64,000 nucleotides of DNA from Perilla frutescens (Eukaryota; Streptophyta; Magnoliopsida; Lamiales; Lamiaceae), in the NCBI GenBank assembly GCA_026008535.1, contig BRKX01000014.1, positions 22,590,694 through 22,654,693 of the forward strand, given 5' to 3'. Positions within the stretch are counted from its first letter, which is position 1, and every line of letters starts with the position of its first letter. Below the pieces are notes generated by a model that saw only the letters and a list, made by a program, of their open reading frames with translations, made no database searches and was not told the DNA's origin. Position numbers and translations under genes: made by a program. Positions 36,182-48,716 of the stretch are shown in pieces.

Positions 36182-37191
36182 AATTGTAGTTTGATTTGGA
36201 AGAGGGAGGCACTTGTTTACAAAATCCCTAATGACCATGTTACACGTGATATAAGAGATGGAATTGCTAAACTGGGTGATTTGCGGTTTCAAGTTCTAAT
36301 TTCAGCTGGCTTGGAGGCTGAGGCTTCTTCAGGTGCTGTTCTTGGTAAAGCTGCTGCAATTAATGACTGGATATGTGTTGGCAAAAGCCCATTGTGCAGT
36401 TTTTATGATCAATGCAAGGTTAGACTTATTTTTTATGTATAATTTACTTTCATCTAATGCTTATGAATGCTTAGAACTCTACTTTTAGAAACAGACAATT
36501 AAATTATATTGTAACATATGCTTTTCTTTGTGAAATGCTATTGAAGAACCAAATAAAGAAGAGATATTGATGATGATTTTCTACTGAGCAACACTATGTT
36601 GCTAGTGCGTGAATTATGTCCTAATTTAGTTTGTGCTTATCAAGTCCAGAGATGGAATACATATGTTGGATTTGGGTTTTGGAAAGTGGCTAAGAAAGCA
36701 TGCTCCTGGTATAAAGACTATTGCGGTAATGAATAAAGTTGAGCTGCTTGATAATATTACTGGTTCTCTTGCCGCTGGTGTCGGTGAAGCTTCTACATTA
36801 GGATTAGGTGATCCCATTGCTTTTTGCTACTGTTTTGATGGTTTGGTAGTTGTGTTTTGATGGTTTGGTGAGTAGATATACATACATGCATGTTGGTGGG
36901 AATTTTGGCTCCAAAGCAGGTTAAATTTTATTCCAAATCATTTCAATTTTGCCTCCAATCAACTTGTGAAAATTTTCTGGACTTTTTTTTTTTGGACCAA
37001 AGTCGATACTAAAATGGGACCAAAATCGATAATATTTTTAACGGAAACCATAACTGTGGGACTAAAAATGATAGTTCATGTTCTATGTGATCAAAATCAG
37101 GCTCGGACATGTCCTGTGGGACCAAAAGTGAAATTTTCTCATCCGAGACAATACATTTGACAAAATAATACATAATACAATATAAAATAAC

Positions 37192-37708
37192 TAGGGTTGT
37201 AAATGAACAAAGCCGCTCGCGAGCTATTCAGAGTTCGGATTGAAAAAATCTCGTTCGAAGTTCGTTCATTTTCTAAATGAGCCGAGCTCGAGCCTCGAAT
37301 CGAGCTCGAGAAAATTTTCAAGCTGAGCTCGAACATATTAGTATTCGGCTTGGCCAACTCACGAACATGTTCGAGCTCGAGCTTTAATCGAACATGTTCG
37401 AGCTCGAGCTTTAATCGAACATGTTCATGAATATTATAAATAATTCAAACAGGTAAATAAAATAAGCTATTTTTTCAAACTCGAGCTCGAATATGTAAAT
37501 TAAACGAGCTTTATTTTCGAGCATTTGAGCTCAGGCTCGTTTAGTAAATTTTCGAGCATTTCATGAACCGAATTCGAACATGACAAATATTTATCGAGCC
37601 AAGCTTGAACAAGAGGAAAAAAGCTCGAATCGAGCTCAAGCTTGAATATTCCTTAACGAGCCGAGCTCGAGTATCAGGGTGTTCGATTCGATTCGGTTCG
37701 TAGGCCTA
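37192..37708. mobile_element. Small hAT-type MITE rich in GAGCTCGAG palindromes
   Basis: It starts TAGGGTTGTAAATG and ends GTAGGCCTA, flanked by an 8-bp duplication AAAATAAC (37184-37191 and 37709-37716). The interior is crowded with CGAGCTCGA and GAACATGTTC palindromes. No coding capacity. It lies in the right arm of the hAT-like shell element. Confidence 0.75.
37362..37430. repeat. 27-bp tandem repeat
   Basis: Two full units and part of a third of a sequence beginning CGAACATGTTCGAGCTCGAG. It sits inside the palindrome-rich MITE. Confidence 0.9.
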
Positions 37709-38434
37709 AAAATAACTAAATAAACATTATATAGTACAATTATTACCAAAATGATGAACTATAAGGTTCAAATATAGTAGATGGAATGTTATATATCTTA
37801 TTCCAAATAGTATTGTTACCAACTCATCACATTAGAATAATTATGCATATAATTATGCGCATGTGCTTGATATATTTCTTGATTTCTTCTAACTACTTGA
37901 CTATGGATTGGATAATGTCCACTGACCTAATTATTTTGTTAATGCACATTTTGATCTCCATACACATTTTGAATAGTCCAATCAAATTGTGAACTCCCCC
38001 ATGTGTAATTAATCTAGAGAAGGACAAAGATCTCAAAGGAAGAAAGTAGCAAGTTCTTCAATAGTATTTTACATTGGAATGAATGATTGCTATCAAACAC
38101 TAATTAATTAGTAAAAATATTAGGATTATCATATGCTATTATATTTCTCATATCCGTTCTTTTAGGATTTTAATTTGCTCTTGAATAAATGTAGACGGTA
38201 AGAATTCCCCTGTGTCCGGGAAAAAATACATTCTCCCTCATATTCGTATCGCAATGTCAAATTTTATGATATATCGCGATATTTTCATCATTGAATCTAC
38301 TACATACTTTGATGGATAAACAATTTTAAAGCTTGAATCCTTCAAATAGTCAATCACGTGTATAGTCAATCTAATCTATCTAATTTATCATTCAAATTAA
38401 GCGCCTCTTTTTTATACCTTATCCCTATATAATA

Positions 38435-39145
38435 TTATTGTGTTGCATCTATCCGACACGAATACAATAAGACTAAATACTAATCCGTTAATTTCGTGCG
38501 AATTTGTGGTGTGTTATCATGTGTAAATTTTTTTTTATTTATTTACCTTAATTGTAATTTTTGTATTGATTAATAACTCGTTTATTGAATTAACGAAAAC
38601 ATAAAAAGTCGGGCCATAAATTAATTTTAGTTTTAATTTTTTTCAAATTATCTCAATAAATAGATTAATTAAAAAAATTAAATATTTTTCTTTCAAAAAA
38701 ACACAATCAAACAATAATGTACATGAACGCAATATAGAACATACATAATATTCTTTTTGGTATTATATTCTTTGTGACTTTAGAAATTGGAAAAGTTTTT
38801 TGTTCAAAAATTACACCTTTTTGTTTCAAAACCACATTAAAATTGTGAAGTTAACCTAAGAGCCGTGCTCATCAGCTCCAATTATAACACCCAAATCTAA
38901 TAAAAGATTAGCAACACGTCATCCAAAAAACCAAAGCAGAACATTAAACAGAGGTATTTCTCACTGACTCCAACTATTCATCCATATACATGAAAAAACT
39001 CTTCCAGGAAAATACATTTTTTTTTAATTTTTTTTTAGGAAAGGAAAATACATATTAAGACCAATTAAACTAATCTAAGAGCCAAAGAGCATGTTACTGC
39101 TCCATAATGTACAACTTTACACCATGCTTGCTCCACAAACATTGC
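38435..39145. other. Spacer and MORC 3' flank
   Basis: AT-rich DNA. The right part should hold the 3' untranslated region of the MORC gene. No other gene is visible. Confidence 0.5.
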
Positions 39146-42100
39146 TTATTTACCGTTGGAAGACATTCTCTCCAACATACGCAACTTCTCTAGCAACTGC
39201 TCAATCATATTTGATGCTTCCTGAATGACAAAAAAGAGCACATGAGTTACAACAACAAATTAAATCAATAGCAAAAAGGATATGCCCAACCTTCAATTTT
39301 TTTCTGAGACTTTCCTCCTCCAAGTCACGACGCTGCCTCTCTTCAGAAAATATGTCTATCAAACTCTCCTGCTCTTTACTTAGCTCCTCGTATCTCTTTG
39401 TTGCCTCATGAAGCTGTTCAGTGATAATAAGCATCAGCTAGAGTAGGAAAACACTTACTTGTAAACAACTTTTTTATGATATCAAGTATATGTACTAAAA
39501 TGAGTAATCAAAAAAGGTTCAAGGCTCAAGTCTATAGTTACTCTCATCCTGCAGCCACAGAAAAATCTCTAGTATGAACCTCTTTTTAAAACCCTTTCTA
39601 TCATCTGCTAAAACATGTCAGAAGCAAGTTGAGGTCAAGGATTTAGTAATCTGCAGGGACTTCACAATCACTACTACTTTACTTTCAGTAGAGGTTCAAA
39701 AGAATAGCGAGGTATAATACCATGCTATTATAATTCCAAAAATCAGAAAGAATAACAAAAATTTTAATAGAAGGAAAATTAAAGAAGTAACATCATTTTT
39801 TATTCTCAGTAAATATGTTGAGGATGGAAGAAAAAGAATTTTTCGAACAAGAAATGTACAGAGCTATAATCAAGAGTTAAACATTTATATGAAAACAAAG
39901 AAAACGTGCATTACCATACTAATCAACCAGAAGGTACATTTTTTTAAAATAGGAAAAGATAGTGATGAGGACCAAATATCGAGGAACACTACCTGAGCTT
40001 CAAGAGACTTTGATCTTTCTTTTTCTTTTTGCATATCATTCAGCAAATCACCTAGAATCTCCTCTTCTTTCCTTTTCAATCTGTGAATTCAGAAATATAT
40101 GCATTATTTGATGAGACGTCCACACAGCCCAAGACAAATTCATAATTCAGAAAGACTAGGCACCTCTCCTGCAACTGGAGGTTTTCTGCTTTCAAACGAG
40201 CCAATAAACTGGAACTTGATTTTGATGGTGAAATCCCAGTATCAGCAAAACCATTCTCCTGATAATCACATAAACAGCCAATAAAATACATTGTTTACAA
40301 AAGGAGATTATCCTTGCAAGAGTTGCAATGAAAATGAAATACAGGTCAGTCAATTAGATTGAATGACCTCAGTTTTTAGAGGGAGAGGATCCCCATGTTA
40401 ATGGCACCAATTAAGATTTTATAGAATCACTTTTTATTACTGATACAGTTTCCTCAAGTCAAATCCATCCTATGACTTAAAGAAATGAAAAGAATTATAA
40501 GTTACAGCAACGAACTGTCCATGAGGTGCTCAGGCAAAAAATAGCAAATCAATCCCAAGGTCAGTTGTTCATACTTCAAACCTCCTGGTCCCAATCCTCA
40601 TGTATCACCCAACAATGAAAGACATCAGGTCGCATTGGGCATAAAGATTTGAAGAAGAATTTGAAATCCATACTAGTAAATTCATTGGTGGTAACTTGGA
40701 TTGATCCAACCTTCAACAGATTTGAAATCCATCACTATCATTTTGAACTATTTCTTGACTGATTTGTTCAGGAATTTAAAATCCACAAATTTTAATAGAT
40801 TTGAATCCATTCATTCAAATCCTTAAAAATTCAGACCCCTCAGTTAAAATGCGACATAAAGAAAAGAAATGCTGCACAGCAAATGAACCATCATAGAAAT
40901 CAAATCTAAAAGTCACCTGTGACTTTGAATTTCTGGTTGCCCGGGAAGGCATTTCAGGTGTCTTATCTGCTGCAGCTTCACGGCTTCTCAATCCTGATGG
41001 CCTCTGAGACCCATTAATATGCTTTCTAGAAGTGTGGTTTTGTCTATCATCATCACTTAGATCCTCGGTGGAAGACAAGGATTGCTCAGTGTATTTTGGT
41101 CGTTTCCTAGATGCCTTAACATCCTCTTTCCCATTCAAAGGCCCATTGTTACTTCCCTTGTCCCCAAATTTGATTGGTGTCTTGTCACTTGAAGCAACTC
41201 TTCTCTTCAATTGAGAATCTCCAGGAAAAGAATCAGGAGAGATATCTGAAGAAACAAACATATATAAGTATGAGTGCCTGACCATGGAACATCATAATGG
41301 ATGCTAACACTTAATAAGCTTTAAAAACCCTTTCTTTACTTTGACTATCAATTCCTTTTACTTTTTGGCTTTTAGTTTCATTGGAACACATCAACCCTTT
41401 TCTATTACCTCTTGTATGAAGTTTTTTATTGCGTCTTGGAGCATAGCCAATTTTGTGACAGTTTGAGGACCTGAAAAAGGTAAAGGAAACAATTAAAACA
41501 TCCCCGTAACTTAAATTCTTAAGAAACCAAAATAAAGCCAAATACAAACCAATATGTCTTCTGCACTTGTATTAATCGAGCCTCAAGTCTGGAAAGAACT
41601 GTAGTCCGCTCGAAACCTTGCTTATCATGAGCTGGTTCAACAAAATCTGCTTCGAGCACACCTTTGATAGGGAAACGTACAATGATAAGCAGCTTAGCCC
41701 AAACAACCAAACTTCTAAAGTAGAACTCTTAAAATAGTACCTATAACTCCACGACCATCGCTACCAGGTGGATGCCAAACTCTCCAGAAGGGCTGGAAAT
41801 TTGAAAATACTAAACATTAGCGCATTCAAGCACAAAACTTCAGGAGCAGATGTACATCACCCCAAATATGAGAACAAAGAATTACAAAAGACACATTGAC
41901 AAAAAATTTATGCACTAAACATTAGCAATGCTTTCAAGCACAGAACTCAAAGAACAGATGTACGTCACCCCAAATATGTGAACAAAGAATTACAGAAGAC
42001 ACATTAACAAAAAAAAACTCTGCCTAATAATTTCAGGTCTTTCAGAAGTTACGATAAACAACTGCTAATGTATCTAATGAATAAAAATGAAACAGGGTTA

Positions 42101-45100
42101 ATGAAGTTGCTTTTCCTCAAATTATTTTCCTTCATTAGAACAACTGAGCGATTATTGGGATGCCCAAAATCAATGTCTATCCATGAGCCACATACATAGC
42201 CGCTGTTTAGCTCCATGCAATCTTGTACATGTATGAAATGATGATGTCATCATGCATGCATACCTTCCATTGCATGTCAATTGTGCTTGTAGAAAATTAG
42301 TGCATTGGCCTCCATTAGCAAACGGTTAAAATGATGACCTAGGTACTAAAACTTAAAAGTAATTTCACACCAAAAGCTTTAACAGAACTCTCAGGATTAG
42401 AGAATAAAGAAACAGTAGGAAAAACACAACCCTTATCTAAACACTTACTAACCAACTCAAGTCTAAATAAACACCACCCCACCAATTAGAAAAAGCATAA
42501 ATAAATATAATATGCAGCCGAAGCTGTCTCTTTAGTGTCAGAAACAATCAGATAAAAAACTACCTTGATAAGCCGATTTTTGTGGTAGACATTGAACCCC
42601 TGAACATCAATGTGAGCTTTTGCATCCTTTACGAATCCAACAGTAACGGTAGCAACCATCTATTGCAGACATGAAACTTAGCAAACGTAGTTGCACAATT
42701 ACAATTGCAAATGACTCGAAATGAAATTAATTAGCAATGGAAGTTACATTTGAGTTCTTAGGAATCCCATCGATACCGGGCTGAGGACGATATACAATTT
42801 CCTGAGACATCATCATATCATTCACAATATTGTGATGCTCAACATCTTTACCGCGCAAAATTATTCGAAATCCGGGAGGAACTCTGAGATAGAGAATAGC
42901 AGCATAACTCTGCAATTTCAACAAATGAAGGTGTTGATTAATATAAAGAAATTCTAAAATCTTAGCCTCCGGGGCAATGTAGGAAAGAGTCATTTTAACT
43001 TTATATTAATCAGACGATATCATCCCTTGTCAAATTGAAGTAGAGATACAAAACTTTCAATGGTCATGCTTCAATTAATAGCCCTTTACAGACTCATCAA
43101 CAGTGAATGATGATATTATATTTACATAACTTTTCAAGACCCTAAATGCATACAAGGATACAACTCACAAATTCCGAAGAGACACAACCCATTAAACAAC
43201 CGTGAATGATGGCATTATGTTTATGCAACTTTACCCTCAATGAATGACGATATGTTAGAAAATGCTTGGAGTTCGGATACTTCTCTGCCATATGAATGCT
43301 CTTCTCATCTCTGTTGACACCTCTGATTTGGATATCCTACAATGTATTTAAAGAAAATAAATTATGTATTTAAAGAAAATAAATTGTGTCATGAGCTATC
43401 AACATAAATGAAGATATCCTCAAACAAAAATGGCATTTTCAGCTTACATGTGGATCTGCGTCAAATTCCAATTCCAGAAGTCCCTCATCGTCCTCCCAAA
43501 TATTGTAGATAATTATCCGAGTACCCTGATCTTGCATCTGATTAAACTACACAGAAACAAGAAACATAATGGAAAAGAGTTAATAAATTACTCACAATAT
43601 AATGTGGCAAAAGGCCCAAAAATCGGCCAATTTCAGTGCCTCGCATTGATTTTCTAATTTCACTATTTCAGTGTCTTAAGATATAAGTAATGAACTAAAC
43701 TTTTGTGGGAAAAGCAAAAAAATGTTGCTCTAGGTAGTTTTTTAGGCTGAACTAAACAAGACCTAAGCAACTTATAATATCAAGTATTGCAAACTTTTGT
43801 TGCATTACAAAACTATCACCTACATGAACATATACAAATATAATATAGCGATATAAGGAATAGGCAAGATCACAAATAGAGGGAAAGACAAATGGATATT
43901 TTTCAACTCCATCCACCTTGAAATGAATTTCTAATTCACTTTTATTGAAGTGTACAGTGCTGATGTAGACTCCAAAACACAAATATTTACTTCCAGAAAT
44001 CGTGAGGACATAGCATTGTACAGAACGTTTCATCATGAGTATGAAAAGGACAAAGAGAAACATGCAATCCTCACAGAAACTTGTACATTGATGGAACGGG
44101 TGTTTGCTGATGTGAAGTTATGCTTTGATTTTGTTGCACATCAGAACTTCAAAAACTATTATGTATTAAGAAACAATGAAACAAACAATGACATAAACAA
44201 AACAAAAATCACCTGCTGAAGAAGATCAGCTTCACTTGAAAATGGAGACCACTGCAGTACTGTATCAACATTCCGGTCCCAGTCGGAGGCTGATGATCGA
44301 ATTATCTTGTTCCAGTCTTGTCCTATTCTTTCATAGTCAAGCTTTTGGTCATTTAAAGAAAAGCCAAAATCATGAATCAGAAAAGGGGCCAAAAAAATAA
44401 GGAGCAAAATCACTAAAAACAGAGAATCAACAAGTGATCAATACCAGCAAGGCGTGAAGCACATAAAAACAGAGGATCAACAAGTGATCAAAATGATGAC
44501 CATTGCATTAGAAACAATAATGTTACTTGTTTGTAGTAGCAGTGAAAAAACTGAATTAGCCACACTTCAATCTAGACATTCAAATATCTTGTTTCTTTTG
44601 TTTTCTTTTTTCTTTTTCAGGGTGGGGGGTATGCAATTCCTCACCATGGGAACCACAATATCTTCCTTTCTTGTGCTCCGCAAAAAAGTATAGGACAGCA
44701 ATCCAATGCTTTGCGTCGGCCTAAATTCAACAATTCAACGGTTAATTAAATTGGTCTGCAGAGTTGTGAAATACAAAATCATGCAAGCAGCACTCTTCAA
44801 GTAGGGAGGAATGGAAAAAACTACAATTAAATTAAATACAAATAATAACTAAAAAGGTCAGATTATAGCTATGTCATAAGTGTTACAGCTGCTGGCAGTT
44901 AAAATAATTATTTATCATTTGTTTGCTGTAAACTTGAAATAATTATCTATCATTTCCTTTGATAGCACAAGAGCAAAGAGTAGAGAATATATGAAAGTTT
45001 TCACCAGATACGTAAGAGGTCATAGAAATGGCAAAATTTCAACAGATATACTGAATCTAAGGAAGGTCTGCTGTTGCATACTACTTGTGATAGAATCATA

Positions 45101-48100
45101 TTACTGATACAAATGGTTAGGATCTCCACTACTTCATTCTATTCATGACACAGCCTACTATAAAGACCTGAAAAATAGTCATTCTATATATCACTGATAC
45201 AAACAATTTGTGAACCAAGCTGGTAAGTAGATAAATCAATTAATTATTACCCACAAATATTCAAATGATACTAATGATGCATACTATGAGTGAATTGCAC
45301 CATCATTTCGCAAATTACTATTGATAAATGTTAGTGTGAAGTTTTAAGATCATTTTATGGCTATCCATGACCAGATAAAGATTATGGTTACATCACTATA
45401 ACAAAAGAATGCCATTACTCATAAGAGAGCTGTTCAATAAATTCTATAGGTACTTTTTAAAACTCCAGCCAAAAACATATTTATGTTGAAAATTGGCCGA
45501 CTTCTGGAAATTGGTAAGCTCAATAAAGTAGCCTAGAGCAATTTTTACGTTCCAAGTCATTTTTAAGCTATTCTTGACATTGTAACTCCGATTTTCAAAA
45601 ATCTTAGTAGGTAGGAGAACAGGGTTCAGAGCTCCCTTAGAGTCCTTCTAGAACACATTAACATCATCGTTAACTAATTTTTTACCAATTTTGATAGAAT
45701 ACCTAATCTTGTATTCAGCTAAATGTACAAGAAAATTTAAAATGGCTGGACCGGGCAGCTAACTCTGATTATGCCACCTCGAAGCAGCTAGACCATCTTC
45801 GCTTCAGTCTAGAGGCGAATAGTCAACTACACAGACCAATTTTTACAACACTTCGTGTTTCTAACATTTTCGCAAACCAGTCCAGAACTCATTCAGAATT
45901 TAAGATAAACAGCAAACAAAAGCACAGAGTTTCATATATGATTTATCAGACTAGATGATCAAGGTCTCTTCAGTTATTGAGTGATACAAGATAAGTATAT
46001 TTCAACACCTACTTCAAAACTTTAGCCATTACTGTGATAAAAAAGCAACTCAGTATCATATAAGGAATGCAAACCTTAGTCCGTTCTTCCCACCAGATCG
46101 AGAAAAAACAATGACATCAGCGCCAAGTCTCATTGTGCTAGTCTTAAAACCATTTCCATCTGAGACATAGAGCTATGATAGTAAATCAAGGAGCAGTACT
46201 ACAACATGTTTTAAAGTCACTTCATGCATGAGTCGAGTGATGTGCGCGTGCGTGTGTATAGATGTGAGGTACATGCATGTGCACAATGCAAGGGATATTA
46301 TATATGAGTCTCTGTATGTGCGTGCTTGTATTAAGAGAGTGTGTGTGTGAAAGAAAGAAGAGGAAACTTACACTGCCCAATAGTATCTACCATTTTTCTC
46401 TTTGCAGAATAACCTAGAGACATGCAGTGGCGCATTTTATCCGGATCCATTCCACCGCCGTTATCTAAAAAGACCTCCAAGTAAAGAGGTTGAGGTGAAA
46501 AAGAACAATTAATCAAAAGATCCAACTACTTCTTGAACAATCAGAAGACAAAAAAGTTCTTCCACCACTGTTATGTGTTATCTAAGAAGACATCAAGTAA
46601 ACAGGTCACAGGTGAAGAACATAAATTCAAAAGATCCTACTTTCACTTGAACAATCAGGAGGCAAATAAGTATAAAATGATGTTGGCAGCCAACTTTTTT
46701 AGAGCCTATATAATGCATCAAGAAAAAGTATCATACCAAAGAAATCAATAAAGAAAGAACATAGAGGATCTGGGCAAGAATGCTTAATTCACAGCAGAGA
46801 AATCAGACAGTTCTCATATCGACAATCAAGGTAATGCCAAGGTAAGTTGCCATATGTACAACCTTTAACTCGATTTCAGTAGGGAATGTATACACATCCA
46901 TGCTCTATACCAAATCATCCATAAATAGGGCAACTTTAAAAGAAATGGTAAGTGGAACTTTTTTGAGAATACCTTGAATCAGCAACATTTTGCTACCATC
47001 TTTCTTACTTTTCACCATATCTATGTTAACATATGTTGCTCCATTGCAGACCTACCACACAAGTACAAGTAGGAAATATAAACAAGAAGCCTAAAGCACG
47101 GTTATGATCAGCAGAAGGAAATTAAATCAACTAACCTCATCCAATGAATTATCTAAGAGCTCCGCAAAAGCTGTGATGACAAATTCATATTAGACTCGAT
47201 ATGTAAGAATGAAATAGCACCATTGCATCTCAACACAAACCAGAAATATGCATCATGTCATGATTTAAGTTAGTTCCTTTACCTCCAAGAGCCCATTTAT
47301 GACTGGTAGCATTAGAATGTAAGAATCTTGGATGCACTCTCACATAGTCCATGCCACCTGTGTTTAGAATACAAGAAATGGTTAAGCTATTACATCCTCC
47401 CCATTCTACTAGTCAGCCTCATCAAAAAGGACTGATCAGATGCATGATATGAAAAGAAGAATTTTAAGCAGAGCATTATTCAGAGTCAATAGAACCTTAT
47501 GCTACTTTTTTTTTTTCCTGAAAATCTTTCTCATGGTAGGCATAATTGAAGATCAAGTCATGTTTGAGATTCCATTCAATTCAACTCATCTCAACACAGA
47601 CTAAGGATTCATGACTATCATCTTCCATTTTATTTGATAAATATAAAGCCCGTATATAAACCACTCAGTTAATTCTTTCAGTCAAGGATCTTTTTTTAAA
47701 AAAAAAAATCTCAGTCATGTAATTTTGGGTTGATTCTTCCTGTCTTTCATCAAAGCAAGCATCATAAGATTAATGGAACAAAGCAACTATATATGTATCC
47801 AAGCACCAGAACCCATCTCAATAATTTTACACAAAGGCATCGCATCATTCTCCTCTCAAACCGTATGATCAACAGAAAATTTCAGCACAATTGTTCCTAT
47901 TTGAACAAAAGATTAATTCATCAAGTAGTGATTTCAAGAATGATGGCTGAACGCACACCACTCAAAAGTCATTGCATGAATAAATTACCAGGCCCTTACG
48001 TCTTTTTCCCCTTGTAATGTTCCTAAGACAAGAGGGACAAACCCGCATGTCGTCTCCTAATATTCAGACTGCAAACTTTTCAAGAATCCCCATTGCAAAA

Positions 48101-48716
48101 AAGAGAAGTGCAGCATCTGAAGCAGCAGTTACAATGCTCAAAACTCAAAACTCGTCCATTACCCTTCTAACACTACTTTCACAAATCTCTCCCCGAAGCT
48201 GCCCAGAGCCTCGACTCAAGTGAAAAAAGCAAAACTAAAACTAGAAACCCGGCAGTTTTACCACTCCTATACACCAAAATAAATTCCAATACAAGAACAA
48301 AAGCCACATGCATGATGATGAGAAACAAAAAAAAAAAGGAATACATCACCATTAGAGTAATCCCAGTCACCAGACGCCGCATCGTCATAATCCCCCGCCT
48401 TCCAGAACTGCCTCACAAACGCCCCGGCGGCAACGGTGTTACCCGTCGTAGACAGAAGCGCTAAAGGCAACTGCTCATTCGACGGCAATGGCAGCGGATC
48501 CAGAAAGCCCAGTGGCAGCACAGCGTTCTCCGTCGTCGTTCTCCTCTTCTTCCTGGCATTATCACCGCCGGAAGAAGAAGAATCGGAATCTGAATCGGAG
48601 TCGGATAGTTCAATTATGGAAGTGGGTCGGGCGTAACACGGGTTGGTATTGCGTTTGGGTACAAGATTCGGGTCGAGTTGCTCCTGCTTAACAAGAATTT
48701 GGGTGTCGTTGGCCAT
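39146..48716 (-). CDS. MORC: MORC-family GHKL ATPase (plant Microrchidia)
   Basis: I assign 20 exons with GT-AG junctions that join in frame to 777 codons: 48716-48350, 47357-47283, 47170-47136, 47051-46973, 46464-46372, 46159-46075, 44720-44645, 44341-44213, 43546-43448, 43336-43235, 42909-42748, 42659-42564, 41792-41741, 41661-41550, 41470-41409, 41245-40917, 40258-40164, 40080-39993, 39413-39291 and 39220-39146. The N-terminus has an acidic Ser/Asp run (38-49) and a nuclear signal ARKKRR (54-59). The ATPase has ELLDNSLDE (151-159: catalytic Glu151, Mg-binding Asn155), DNGGGMD (186-192) and GNGFKT (218-223). An S5-type fold follows, with IILRG and VYHKNRLI. A basic linker leads to a C-terminal coiled coil (about 660-777). 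Plant MORCs compact chromatin and silence transposons. The motif PFWRVWHPPGSDGRGVIGVL suggests the MORC4/5/7 branch. No lesion was found. Confidence 0.93.

Larger units (their letters stand above)
30573..36825 (+). pseudogene. Captured Der/EngA-type GTPase fragment, interrupted by a Copia element
   Basis: Three exons can be read. Exon A (about 30573-30742) has TKIPIEKLPTV and the P-loop GHPNVGKSALFNR and ends at a GTCAGT donor. Exon B (36190-36418) begins after TAG with LIWKREALVYKIPNDHVTRD and GIAKLGDLRF. Exon C (36650 to about 36825) has GKWLRKHAPGIKTIAVMNK. The pattern is that of a plant organellar double-GTPase of the At5g39960/Der type, a ribosome-assembly factor. Lesions are an extra base near 36363 in exon B, LISAG replacing the expected D-x-x-G Asp (switch II), GHPN instead of GRPN in the P-loop, and loss of the second GTPase and KH-like domains. 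The A-B intron holds a complete Copia element. It is a gene fragment inside a transposon, not a working gene. Confidence 0.85.
24364..37141 (+). mobile_element. Gene-capturing inverted-repeat element carrying a Der GTPase fragment
   Basis: Both ends carry the same inverted repeat (TTTGGTCCCACAGGACATG on the left, its complement on the right), in opposite orientation. A direct repeat, TCCGAGA, lies flush outside each end (24357-24363 and 37142-37148). If the duplication is really 9 bp, its outer bases have changed. Removing the CACTA and Copia insertions leaves about 2 kb that includes three exons of a Der-type GTPase. No transposase is present. The shared ends with the VARICOSE-bearing element at 1934-4221 make this a family that picks up host genes, similar in style to Pack-MULEs. 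Confidence 0.75.
24045..38413. mobile_element. hAT-like element, second shell of the nest
   Basis: An 8-bp direct repeat, ATACCTTA, flanks it (24037-24044 and 38414-38421), as expected for hAT transposons. The left end AAGGGGCGTTTACTTTGA and the reversed right end share a terminal inverted repeat. A 24-base inner part (24065-24088 and its inverted partner near 38367-38390) is identical. The right end has four extra T between repeat and target duplication. Its own sequence totals about 1.6 kb and holds no transposase, so it is nonautonomous. It contains the gene-capturing element and a small hAT MITE. Confidence 0.75.
23488..38425. mobile_element. MULE-like MITE, outermost shell of the nest
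   Basis: A 9-bp direct repeat, TATATAATA, lies immediately outside both ends (23479-23487 and 38426-38434). The left half begins GGGAAAATATAC. Its right inverted repeat (about 23958-24044) mirrors the left one (about 23511-23585), sharing CTTAAAGTATGACT-like sequence. The last few bases (TCCC) sit at 38422-38425, because the hAT-like element split the right tip from the rest. Without later insertions the element is about 560 bp. A 9-bp duplication is the hallmark of Mutator-like elements. The duplication is AT-rich, so chance cannot be fully excluded. Confidence 0.65.

Noticed and set aside
37194..37700. CRISPR-like array of short palindromic repeats
   Set aside because: Units are irregular, without uniform spacers, and bounded by a transposon target duplication in a plant genome.
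23320..38530. Larger inverted repeat joining ACACGA-rich sequence at 23320-23450 and 38440-38530
   Set aside because: The similarity is short and low-complexity, and a common eudicot repeat could produce it. The boundaries set by TATATAATA explain the nest without it.
43950..44219. 89-codon plus-strand frame inside the MORC locus
   Set aside because: It lies in an intron between the MORC exons at 43546 and 44213, is antisense and shows no family resemblance.
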